This document shows, one piece after another, positions 50,202-56,235 of a stretch of 56,235 nt of DNA. This DNA comes from Paenibacillus terrae (GTDB taxonomy: Bacteria > Bacillota > Bacilli > Paenibacillales > Paenibacillaceae): NCBI RefSeq assembly GCF_000943545.1, contig NZ_JTHP01000043.1, positions 1 to 56,235 on the forward strand. The letters are read 5' to 3'. The translations under genes and the position numbers were made by a program. Below the pieces are notes generated by a model. The model made no database searches and was not told the origin of the DNA. It was given only the letters and a program-made list of their open reading frames with translations. Every line of letters starts with the position of its first letter. Within the stretch, counting starts at the first letter, position 1.

Positions 50202-51275
50202 TTAAACGACTGTAAATTCTTTGCTTGAATGTGTTAATACCTTGATGCCGCTATCTGTAATAACGATATCATCCTCGATCCGTACGCCGCCCAATCCAGG
50301 TACATAAATACCTGGTTCAACCGTTACAACCATGCCAGGCTCCAAAATATCATCGCTTGCCTTCGACAGACGCGTGGATTCATGGACTTCCAGACCCAAA
50401 CCATGACCTGTGCTGTGTCCGAAATTGTCTCCATAGCCATGGCTTGCAATAATATCCCGTGTCAGCGCATCCGCTTCTCGGCCCGTCATGCCCGGCTTAA
50501 TATGTTCCAGCGCGTGAAGCTGCGCCTTGAGCACAATATCGTAGATCTCACGTAGCTGCGGCGACAAATCCCCTTGCGTAGCTACTGTACGTGTCACATC
50601 GGAGCAATAGCCATCCAGCAACGCACCGAAATCAAACGTAATCAGTTCGCCCGCTTGTACCAACTTGGAGCTAGCTACACCGTGAGGCAGTGCCGAACGA
50701 ACCCCGGATGCCACAATCGTGTCAAAGGAGGAAGACGTAGCTCCCTGCTTGCGCATGAAGAATTCCATTTCCAGATCCAGCTCACGCTCGCTGACACCCG
50801 GTTTGATGTAAGGCAAAATGTGTGCAAATGTAGCATCTGCCAAATCCGCCGCCCGCTGCATCACTTCCAGCTCTTCCGCATCCTTGTACACCCGTAGCTT
50901 TTCTACAATTCCCGATACCGGAATCAATGTAACAGGGGACAAATCTTCACTGTAAGCTTTATGCGTCGCAACAGATACATGGTCCTGCTCGAAGCCTGTT
51001 TCACCGATCTGATGGGAGGACAGCAACTCTTTCACCGTTTCCATGACCTGCGCAGCATGTTGTACCACCGTGAAGCCTTCCGCTTGTTCGGCAGCCTGCG
51101 TCATATAACGAAAGTCGGTCAGCAGATAGCTGTGAGATTCCGTAATCAGCACATAACCCGCCGAACCGGTGAAGCCTGTCAAATATCGGCGGTTGACAGG
51201 GCTTGTAATCAATATAGCCCGCAGATCATGCTCGCCCAGCGCCTGCCGCAGCTTTAACACCCGGTCATTCTTCAT
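50202..51275 (-). CDS. yqhT: Xaa-Pro peptidase, M24 family (YqhT)
   Basis: 357 residues. N-terminal creatinase-like domain (NRRYLTGFTGSAGYVLI) and pita-bread catalytic domain with ligands in ITFDFGALLDGYCSDVTRTV, NFGHSTGHGLGLEVHE, TVEPGIYVPGLGGVRIEDDI. Cleaves Xaa-Pro bonds. The RBS is GGGAG 11 bases before the ATG. Confidence 0.92.
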   Translation of the reverse strand: MKNDRVLKLRQALGEHDLRAILITSPVNRRYLTGFTGSAGYVLITESHSYLLTDFRYMTQAAEQAEGFTVVQHAAQVMETVKELLSSHQIGETGFEQDHVSVATHKAYSEDLSPVTLIPVSGIVEKLRVYKDAEELEVMQRAADLADATFAHILPYIKPGVSERELDLEMEFFMRKQGATSSSFDTIVASGVRSALPHGVASSKLVQAGELITFDFGALLDGYCSDVTRTVATQGDLSPQLREIYDIVLKAQLHALEHIKPGMTGREADALTRDIIASHGYGDNFGHSTGHGLGLEVHESTRLSKASDDILEPGMVVTVEPGIYVPGLGGVRIEDDIVITDSGIKVLTHSSKEFTVV

Positions 51276-51356
51276 CTTTCATCCCGCTCCCCTCTGTCAA
51301 ATAACCAAATGCTATTTTAACACAGGCGATAGCCGCTTGAGAAGTTTTTGTTGTGC

Positions 51357-51947
51357 TCAGTCCCCAGCTTTCTTAGGCTCGCGCTTTCTCTCATCCGTAT
51401 ACTCAACAGCAACGGTGTATCCGATAAATAGCCCCCACAGTATAAACACACAAATTTCCGTATATATGGAATCCCAGGTCAAACGATGGAGCGGATTCAT
51501 CATCCCGAGCTTGGGACCTGTCAACACGAATAAAATAACCCACCAGACCAGACCGTAAACGATGCCAGGCAAAGGCCCCTTATATCTACGAAACATCAAT
51601 GTGTACACCAGTGATGCTACAACTGATAATGCGATAAAAAACAGTAGACCCACCAGATGTCCCGCCGTCGTTTTCATGAACGAATGCTTGAAAAAGGGCT
51701 CTGCCAAAAACCCCGGTGCAACTACGGTAAAATGCAATGTATAAAACAGCCAGCGCAGCAATCCCCAGAGCAAGCCCGCGAAAAAACCCAGTTCGAGTGC
51801 AAAAGGAATAAGTGGCGTATGTATTTTGCCTGACTGCTGCCTGCCTCTACGGCTGTTATTATTATTATTATGGTCGCGTTGATCCTGTGATTCGCGAGTC
51901 TGTTCCTGATCATGGCCTGCCTTGGGTATGGAGTAGGCTTCACTCAT
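51357..51947 (-). CDS. yqhR: YqhR family membrane protein
   Basis: 196 residues from the ATG at 51947 (GGGGATC upstream). A polar N-terminus with an Asn/Gln-rich run (HNNNNNSRRGRQQ), then four membrane helices (LGFFAGLLWGLLRWLFYTLH, TAGHLVGLLFFIALSVVASL, GIVYGLVWWVILFVLT, ICVFILWGLFIGYTVAV). Position next to yqhT and opposite yqhQ fits B. subtilis YqhR, function unknown. The mRNA leader carries a structured RNA element (52163-52292). Confidence 0.85.
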   Translation of the reverse strand: MSEAYSIPKAGHDQEQTRESQDQRDHNNNNNSRRGRQQSGKIHTPLIPFALELGFFAGLLWGLLRWLFYTLHFTVVAPGFLAEPFFKHSFMKTTAGHLVGLLFFIALSVVASLVYTLMFRRYKGPLPGIVYGLVWWVILFVLTGPKLGMMNPLHRLTWDSIYTEICVFILWGLFIGYTVAVEYTDERKREPKKAGD

Positions 51948-52162
51948 GTTGTTTGATCCCCTTTCAAGATGCAAAACTTTTTCCATGCTAAAAGGATGAC
52001 TTTTATTGGCGCATGAAGAAGGCTGCATTTCCGATGGATTCGTGCATCATTTTGCTGGTAGTATGCTCCGATGGGGGTTAGTTTAACACTGAACTTGATG
52101 AGTGGTTTTTACATATGGGGAAGTGCTGCTGGGGTGGTGACTCATTATGTGTGCATATGTGT

Positions 52163-52292
52163 CCGCTACGAGAACGGATCATTCTTCCGATCGCTGTTGC
52201 CTCCAGATTTCTGATTTATACCCTCAAGGGTAGAAATCCGGAGGCAAAGGCGAACGCTATCGCTTCTTCAGAACGATTCCGTTCTCTCCGCT
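52163..52292 (-). ncRNA. Structured leader RNA element, copy A (upstream of yqhR)
   Basis: In the minus-strand sense this 130-base element folds as a long stem: outer arms GAGAACGGA (52278-52286 in complement) and TCCGTTCTC (52170-52178), a middle part with GCGATAGCGTTCGC, and an inner stem GCCTCCGGATTT/AAATCTGGAGGC (52234-52245 with 52199-52210) capped by ACCC/GGGT. It is homologous to copy B. Unpaired parts are conserved between copies while stems differ by compensating changes. It ends about 215 bases before the yqhR start. Confidence 0.7.
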
Positions 52293-52566
52293 GCTTTATG
52301 TGGTTAAGCCAACTTTTGTGCTTTTCAACACCCGCAACGAGCATTGGAAAAGGAACATATTTACATTTATTGTTCAACCACTCAAAAGCTCTGAGTCTAA
52401 AAATTCACATCACTTGTTGCGTTAAAAAGGTTAATTACGCAGACCAAGCATTGATACCATATTTAAATACATCACTTGTTAAGGTTAAAGCCAGTAAAAT
52501 CAGACTTTTAGCATTTGAAGTCCAACTTCCCCTCCCCCAACCAAGGCAAATCGAGAGGTGGGTAGT

Positions 52567-52700
52567 AGCGGAAAGCTCGGAATCATCCTGAAGAAGCGGT
52601 AGCGTTCGCCTTTATCCTCGGATTTTTACCCCTACATCTTTTATCTAATCTAAAAATCCGAGGATAACAGCGATCGGAAGATGATCCGAGCTTGAAGCGG
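52567..52700 (+). ncRNA. Structured leader RNA element, copy B (upstream of yqhQ)
   Basis: Outer arms AAGCTCGGA (52573-52581) and TCCGAGCTT (52685-52693); inner perfect 15-bp stem 52614-52628 with 52651-52665. It shares GAAGAAGCGRTAGCGTTCGC and AACAGCGATCGGAAGA with copy A. It lies 95 bases upstream of the yqhQ start and in yqhQ orientation. The 274 bases between the copies hold no credible gene and presumably the divergent promoters, though I could not pick these out. Confidence 0.7.
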
Positions 52701-52794
52701 CCTAAATACAGCCTCTCATGTTCCCCCAACTAGATATTCCCTTCCAAATTCGATACAATATACAAAAAAGCACGTGTAAAGAGAGGTGAGACGG

Positions 52795-53787
52795 TTGTCA
52801 CAAGCATCCAAGCCTGTAAGCTACGGTGGTCAGGCAGTCATTGAAGGTGTCATGTTCGGCGGCAAGCGTGTCAATGTCACGGCAGTTCGCCGCAAGACTG
52901 GCGAAATCACATATTTGGAAGTACCGCGCAAGGAGCAATCCTGGGTGTCCAAATTTCGCAGAATCCCGTTGTTGCGGGGGATTGTAAGCATCATCGACTC
53001 CAGCGCCAAGGGTACGAAGCATTTGAACTATTCAGCCGATGCGTATGCCGATGATGAAGTGGACCCGGAAGAACGCGCTGAACAAAAGAAAAAAGAAGAA
53101 TCTCGCTGGAGCCTGAGTATGATGATCGGCGTGGCGGCGGTCGGCATTTTATCCTTCCTGTTTGGCAAAATTGTGTTGACCCTCGTTCCGGTTATGGTGG
53201 AAGATTTCCTGTTCGGGAATTTATTTCACAACCAGATTCTGCATAACCTCGCGGAAGGGGCGATTAAGCTGATTCTGCTATTGGGTTATTTATGGGGCAT
53301 TTCCCAAACTCCGTTGATTAAGCGACTGTTCCAATATCACGGAGCGGAACATAAGGTGATTACCGCATATGAAGCGGGTGAAGAACTAACTCCTGCTAAT
53401 GTGCAAAAATACAGTCGTCTGCATTACCGTTGCGGTAGCAGCTTTATCATGCTCACGGTGATCATCGGGGTACTCGTATATTCCCTGTTTACGTATGATA
53501 ATCTGTGGGAGCGTATGGGACAGCGGCTTTTGCTGCTTCCAATCGTGCTGGGGCTTTCCTTTGAATTTCTCAAGCTGACCAATGCCCTGCGGGAGATCCC
53601 GGTACTCCGTTATTTGGGATACCCCGGCCTGTGGCTGCAACTACTTACCACCAAAGAACCGACCGATGATCAAGTAGAGGTATCCATTGCTTCATTCAAG
53701 CGTATGCTGGAATTGGATGCCGAGTTGGAAAATGCACCTGTAAAGGAGACCTTTAACAGCTCGGTCCTTGATCCTGTGAAAGGATGA
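52795..53787 (+). CDS. yqhQ: YqhQ family membrane protein (DUF1385)
   Basis: About 330 residues. VSYGGQAVIEGVMFGGKRVN at the start and FQYHGAEHKVITAYEAGEEL, then RLHYRCGSSFIMLTVIIGVL, carry the family's conserved H, E and C residues, suggestive of metal binding; four membrane helices. Proposed role unknown. I take TTG at 52795 behind AGAGGTGAG; a GTG at 52786 lies within that site. Confidence 0.88.
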   Translation: MSQASKPVSYGGQAVIEGVMFGGKRVNVTAVRRKTGEITYLEVPRKEQSWVSKFRRIPLLRGIVSIIDSSAKGTKHLNYSADAYADDEVDPEERAEQKKKEESRWSLSMMIGVAAVGILSFLFGKIVLTLVPVMVEDFLFGNLFHNQILHNLAEGAIKLILLLGYLWGISQTPLIKRLFQYHGAEHKVITAYEAGEELTPANVQKYSRLHYRCGSSFIMLTVIIGVLVYSLFTYDNLWERMGQRLLLLPIVLGLSFEFLKLTNALREIPVLRYLGYPGLWLQLLTTKEPTDDQVEVSIASFKRMLELDAELENAPVKETFNSSVLDPVKG

Positions 53788-53794
53788 GTGAAAG

Positions 53795-54115
53795 ATGAAC
53801 AGACATGCGGTTATTTTCTGGCTTACCCTTGCCTTGGGCGCATATGGGATTGTGGATATGGTATGGAGAGGAAGCTGGGGCTTTCTTATGAGTTTATTAA
53901 TTCCTGTCCTTGTTTTTTCAGTTATATTTCTGCTGTACAAATACCTGCCAGGACGACGCACCCGTACTCCCAAGATTAAACCCTCTGCACGCACTATGGC
54001 CAAAACAGCCAACACACGCAAGCAGCAGACTACAGGCAAGCGTAAAGCGTATCCTTTTCATGTTATTGAAGGTTCTAAGGGCAAAAACGAAGAAGAACAA
54101 CCTAAGTATCATTAG
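53795..54115 (+). CDS. Small membrane protein behind yqhQ
   Basis: 106 residues with two membrane helices (AVIFWLTLALGAYGIVDMVW and FLMSLLIPVLVFSVIFLLYK) and a basic, Lys/Arg/Thr-rich C-terminal tail. AAAGGATGAG before the ATG, seven bases after the yqhQ stop, so co-transcribed. Family not recognised. Confidence 0.65.
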   Translation: MNRHAVIFWLTLALGAYGIVDMVWRGSWGFLMSLLIPVLVFSVIFLLYKYLPGRRTRTPKIKPSARTMAKTANTRKQQTTGKRKAYPFHVIEGSKGKNEEEQPKYH

Positions 54116-54140
54116 TCGATCACACTCTAACATGATACAC

Positions 54141-54194
54141 AAAGGAGCCATCACCCGCGTAATGAAAAATGACCGGGAAATGGCTCCTTTTTTA
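54141..54194 (+). terminator. Terminator of the yqhQ operon
   Basis: AAAGGAGCCAT (54141-54151) pairs with ATGGCTCCTTT (54180-54190), followed by TTTT. Confidence 0.85.
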
Positions 54195-54226
54195 ACCTCT
54201 TGATTCCAGCTCCAACTAGCAAGTAA

Positions 54227-55216
54227 TTATTTCATGGCATACATCGTATCCTTCATTAATTGATACTTGTTATACTGCTGTTGGTAAGAAGCGATGCTCC
54301 ATTTGTGGAAAAAAGCGTCTCCTGCCTGCACACCAGAATCATACAGCAAATTGCTCTGCTCAAGAGAAATATTGAACTGTGCTGTGCGAATACCTAGCGT
54401 CGGGATTTTAATCGTCCGATATCGGTTCTCCTGCTCAATATAACGCTCATCATGCGCTGATAGCATCGTATCAAAAATAGCTTGCAGCATCGTCAACGGC
54501 CCCCGTATATATGAAACCTTCGTTTCGGTTCCCGTTTTGCCCACCATCTGAAAGCCTACTGTTGGAATAGTTTTGGCCTTTCGTTCATTTACAGGCTCAT
54601 CAAAAAGCCATAAAGGCAGATTACTTAACAATGCCCCATCGACAACAAACACAAATTGCTGTGAGAATTTTTTCCCTTTCGTGTGCAAAGGATCAAGTCT
54701 TAGCATAACGGGGTCGAAAAAATATGGGATGCTTGTGCTCATCCGAATGGCTTTGGCCACCTCCAGTGAAGAGGAGTTCATACCGAAACGTTTGATATCC
54801 TCAGGAAGCACCAATATGCGTCCGTTCGTTATGTCTGAAGCAATAATGCGCAGCTTGCCTGGAGGCAGATCCGCGAACGTACGCACTCCCTTGGCAAGCA
54901 ACAACTCCCGCACCCAATGCTCCAGTGCTTCTCCGGAGTACAGCCCTTTTTTAAGAAAAATACGAGCTGCCGGTCCAACCCATTTGAGGTTAAACACCGG
55001 AGAACGCCGTAACAAGCTGACCAAGGGGGTTTTCTCGATCACGGCTTTCATTTCATCTGCTGAATATCCTGCCGCCAACAAAGCAGCTACAATAGCACCT
55101 GATGATGTACCCGCTACGCGGTTGAATACAATTCCATGCTCCTCCGCAGCCTTGACTGCACCCGCCAGCGATATACCCTTAACCCCTCCACCCTGGAACA
55201 CAGCATTGATCAGCAT
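54227..55216 (-). CDS. Patatin-like phospholipase
   Basis: 329 residues. Oxyanion-hole GGGVKGISLAGA near the N-terminus, nucleophile GTSSGAI (GxSxG), and the aspartate in FVVDGALLSNLPLWLFDE make the Ser-Asp dyad. Other parts: YSADEMKAVIEK, MSTSIPYFFDPV. No signal peptide, so cytoplasmic lipid or acyl hydrolase. The ribosome site GGAGG is part of a terminator-like hairpin (next entry). Confidence 0.9.
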   Translation of the reverse strand: MLINAVFQGGGVKGISLAGAVKAAEEHGIVFNRVAGTSSGAIVAALLAAGYSADEMKAVIEKTPLVSLLRRSPVFNLKWVGPAARIFLKKGLYSGEALEHWVRELLLAKGVRTFADLPPGKLRIIASDITNGRILVLPEDIKRFGMNSSSLEVAKAIRMSTSIPYFFDPVMLRLDPLHTKGKKFSQQFVFVVDGALLSNLPLWLFDEPVNERKAKTIPTVGFQMVGKTGTETKVSYIRGPLTMLQAIFDTMLSAHDERYIEQENRYRTIKIPTLGIRTAQFNISLEQSNLLYDSGVQAGDAFFHKWSIASYQQQYNKYQLMKDTMYAMK

Positions 55217-55221
55217 AGATC

Positions 55222-55280
55222 AAAAAACCTCCGTTCTCTTGGGAGTAAGCAGTACTACTGCTTATGTATGAGAACGGAGG
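55222..55280 (-). terminator. Terminator/RBS-sequestering hairpin upstream of the patatin gene
   Basis: CCTCCGTTCTC (55228-55238) pairs with GAGAACGGAGG (55270-55280), with an inner ATAAGCAG/CTGCTTA stem; TTTTTT follows on the minus strand (complement of 55222-55227). The 3' arm holds the GGAGG used by the patatin start 11 bases on. Confidence 0.8.
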
Positions 55281-55313
55281 CTTATTTAGAACCTTATGAT
55301 CCATTTTACATAA

Positions 55314-56235
55314 TTATTGATAATAATTTTGAAGAAGCTGAATGAGTCCGTACGGATTTTTCCGTAAATGCTGGGCACTAAAATAAATGTCCCCTTTGAT
55401 CTGGTTATAATTTTCGTTCAGCTTGAGTTGCTTAATCAGCTCTTCGGCAGATTGCCAGCCCTTTTCAGGGGTGCCAATTTTATAAGGAGAATGTCCGATG
55501 TACAGCTTAACATCTGAATTTTTGACCTCATTGGACCACCATGCCACAAGCTTGTCATAGCCAGCTGCCGGGAAACCGATACTCCAATAAATCTGTGGAG
55601 CTACATAATCAATCCAGCCTTTGTTAATCCAGGTCCGTACATCGGCAAATGTTGTATCATACGCTGTAACGCCTGCCTTCGTATCTGATCCGGTTAAGTC
55701 CTGAGACTTGTTGCGCCACACTCCAAAAGGACTAATACCAAACTGCACTTTGGACTTGCTTGCATGAATGCTTTTGCCCAGATCACGGACAAAGCTGTTC
55801 ACATTATCTCTACGCCAGTCGCCCTTATTAGAAATATTGTTGGCGTTATACGCTTTAAAGGTCGCATCATCATCAAAAGTGCCGCTGTATGGATAAAAAT
55901 AGTCATCCAAATGAACGCCGTCAATATCATATCCGTCCACAACCTCCATAATCGCATCAATAACATGCTGGCGAGCAGCAGGAATCCCCGGATTGATGTA
56001 GAGTTGACTGCCATTCTTAACGATCCAATCCGGATGCTGGTTAGCCACATGGTTTGCAGCTAAACCACTGGTCGTTCCTGTAGAATTGGCGCGGAAAGGG
56101 TTAAACCAGGCATGGAACTCCATCCCCCGCTTGTGCGATTCGCTAATCATAAATTTCATTGGATCATAGCCCGGATTTTTACCTTGGGTGTTCGTCAGGT
56201 ACTTGCTCCATGGCACCAGATTGGAGTCGTCGTGT
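55314..56235 (-). CDS. Family 10-like glycosyl hydrolase (GHL10/DUF187), 5' part outside the window
   Basis: At least 306 residues are coded; the frame is open to the window edge, so the start is missing. MEFHAWFNPFRAN, GIPAARQHVIDAIMEVVDGY, DIDGVHLDDYFYPYSGTFDD and FGISPFGVWRN, then YVAPQIYWSIGFPAAGYDKL, match GHL10/DUF187 proteins, secreted TIM-barrel enzymes thought to act on peptidoglycan or related glycans. The acids in DGVHLDDYFYP are the likely catalytic residues. A signal peptide should lie beyond the window. Confidence 0.88.
   Translation of the reverse strand, partial: HDDSNLVPWSKYLTNTQGKNPGYDPMKFMISESHKRGMEFHAWFNPFRANSTGTTSGLAANHVANQHPDWIVKNGSQLYINPGIPAARQHVIDAIMEVVDGYDIDGVHLDDYFYPYSGTFDDDATFKAYNANNISNKGDWRRDNVNSFVRDLGKSIHASKSKVQFGISPFGVWRNKSQDLTGSDTKAGVTAYDTTFADVRTWINKGWIDYVAPQIYWSIGFPAAGYDKLVAWWSNEVKNSDVKLYIGHSPYKIGTPEKGWQSAEELIKQLKLNENYNQIKGDIYFSAQHLRKNPYGLIQLLQNYYQ

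Noticed and set aside
52115..52591. 158-codon plus-strand frame upstream of yqhQ
   Set aside because: It reads through RNA copy A on the wrong strand and into copy B; no ribosome site or conserved domain.
1..56235. CRISPR arrays, tRNA or rRNA genes, intact insertion sequences
   Set aside because: No regularly spaced repeats, cloverleaf-like sequences, rRNA signatures or transposase frames were seen on reading the window.

Overview
This is a chromosomal window from a Gram-positive, endospore-forming member of the Bacillales, most likely Paenibacillus (P. polymyxa group). The evidence is the gene content and order. It carries the complete spoIIIAA-AH operon, spo0A, spoIVB, spoIIM, spo0M and mciZ. 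It also carries the Bacillus-type order efp, accB-accC, asp23, nusB, folD, xseA-xseB, ispA, dxs, tlyA, argR, recN, spoIVB, spo0A. Strong AGGAGG ribosome binding sites and frequent TTG/GTG starts fit this group. No tRNA, rRNA, CRISPR array or intact insertion sequence was seen.

Layout. 0-4.4 kb is variable: a frataxin-like iron chaperone gene with an apparent frameshift, a decayed MocR regulator, a phage-like pectate-lyase-fold protein and an orphan O-antigen ligase/polymerase. 4.4-10.1 kb (minus strand) is the nudF - endoQ - spoIIM - fur - yqzK - xerD - punA block, syntenic with B. subtilis but lacking drm. 10.2-11.8 kb has two very small plus-strand genes, mciZ and prli42, around an M20 peptidase gene. 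11.9-17.7 kb is the branched-chain 2-oxoacid dehydrogenase operon (lpdV-bkdAA-bkdAB-bkdB) with lipB downstream. 18-20.3 kb has an atypical thymidine kinase, spo0M and a zinc-ribbon membrane protein. 20.3-26.5 kb is an AT-rich accessory zone: a signal peptidase pseudogene, small zinc and HTH proteins, a TPR-HTH (RRNPP/Alo-like) receptor, an MCP, and a decayed TetR/SDR pair. 26.5-51.9 kb is the long sporulation/housekeeping superblock on the minus strand. 52-54 kb is the divergent yqhR/yqhQ region. 54-56.2 kb has a patatin phospholipase and a family-10-like glycosidase cut by the window edge.

How the genes work together. Spo0A starts sporulation. SpoIIM, SpoIIIAA-AH, SpoIVB and MciZ act in engulfment, the feeding-tube complex, sigma-K signalling and FtsZ inhibition. 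BkdA/B, LpdV and LipB make branched acyl-CoA primers, and AccBC makes malonyl-CoA, for membrane lipid. Dxs/IspA feed isoprenoids. XseAB, RecN and EndoQ handle DNA repair.

Most interesting points. (1) Two homologous structured RNA elements with covarying stems lie head to head in the leaders of divergent yqhR and yqhQ. (2) A G10 tract in spoIIIAG puts the best start out of frame with the rest of the gene. (3) The thymidine kinase has a rearranged P-loop. (4) A LexA-like box sits inside the promoter of the orf-argR-recN cluster. (5) There is an orphan Alo/AimR-like receptor. (6) lysC has an internal start for a separate regulatory subunit.
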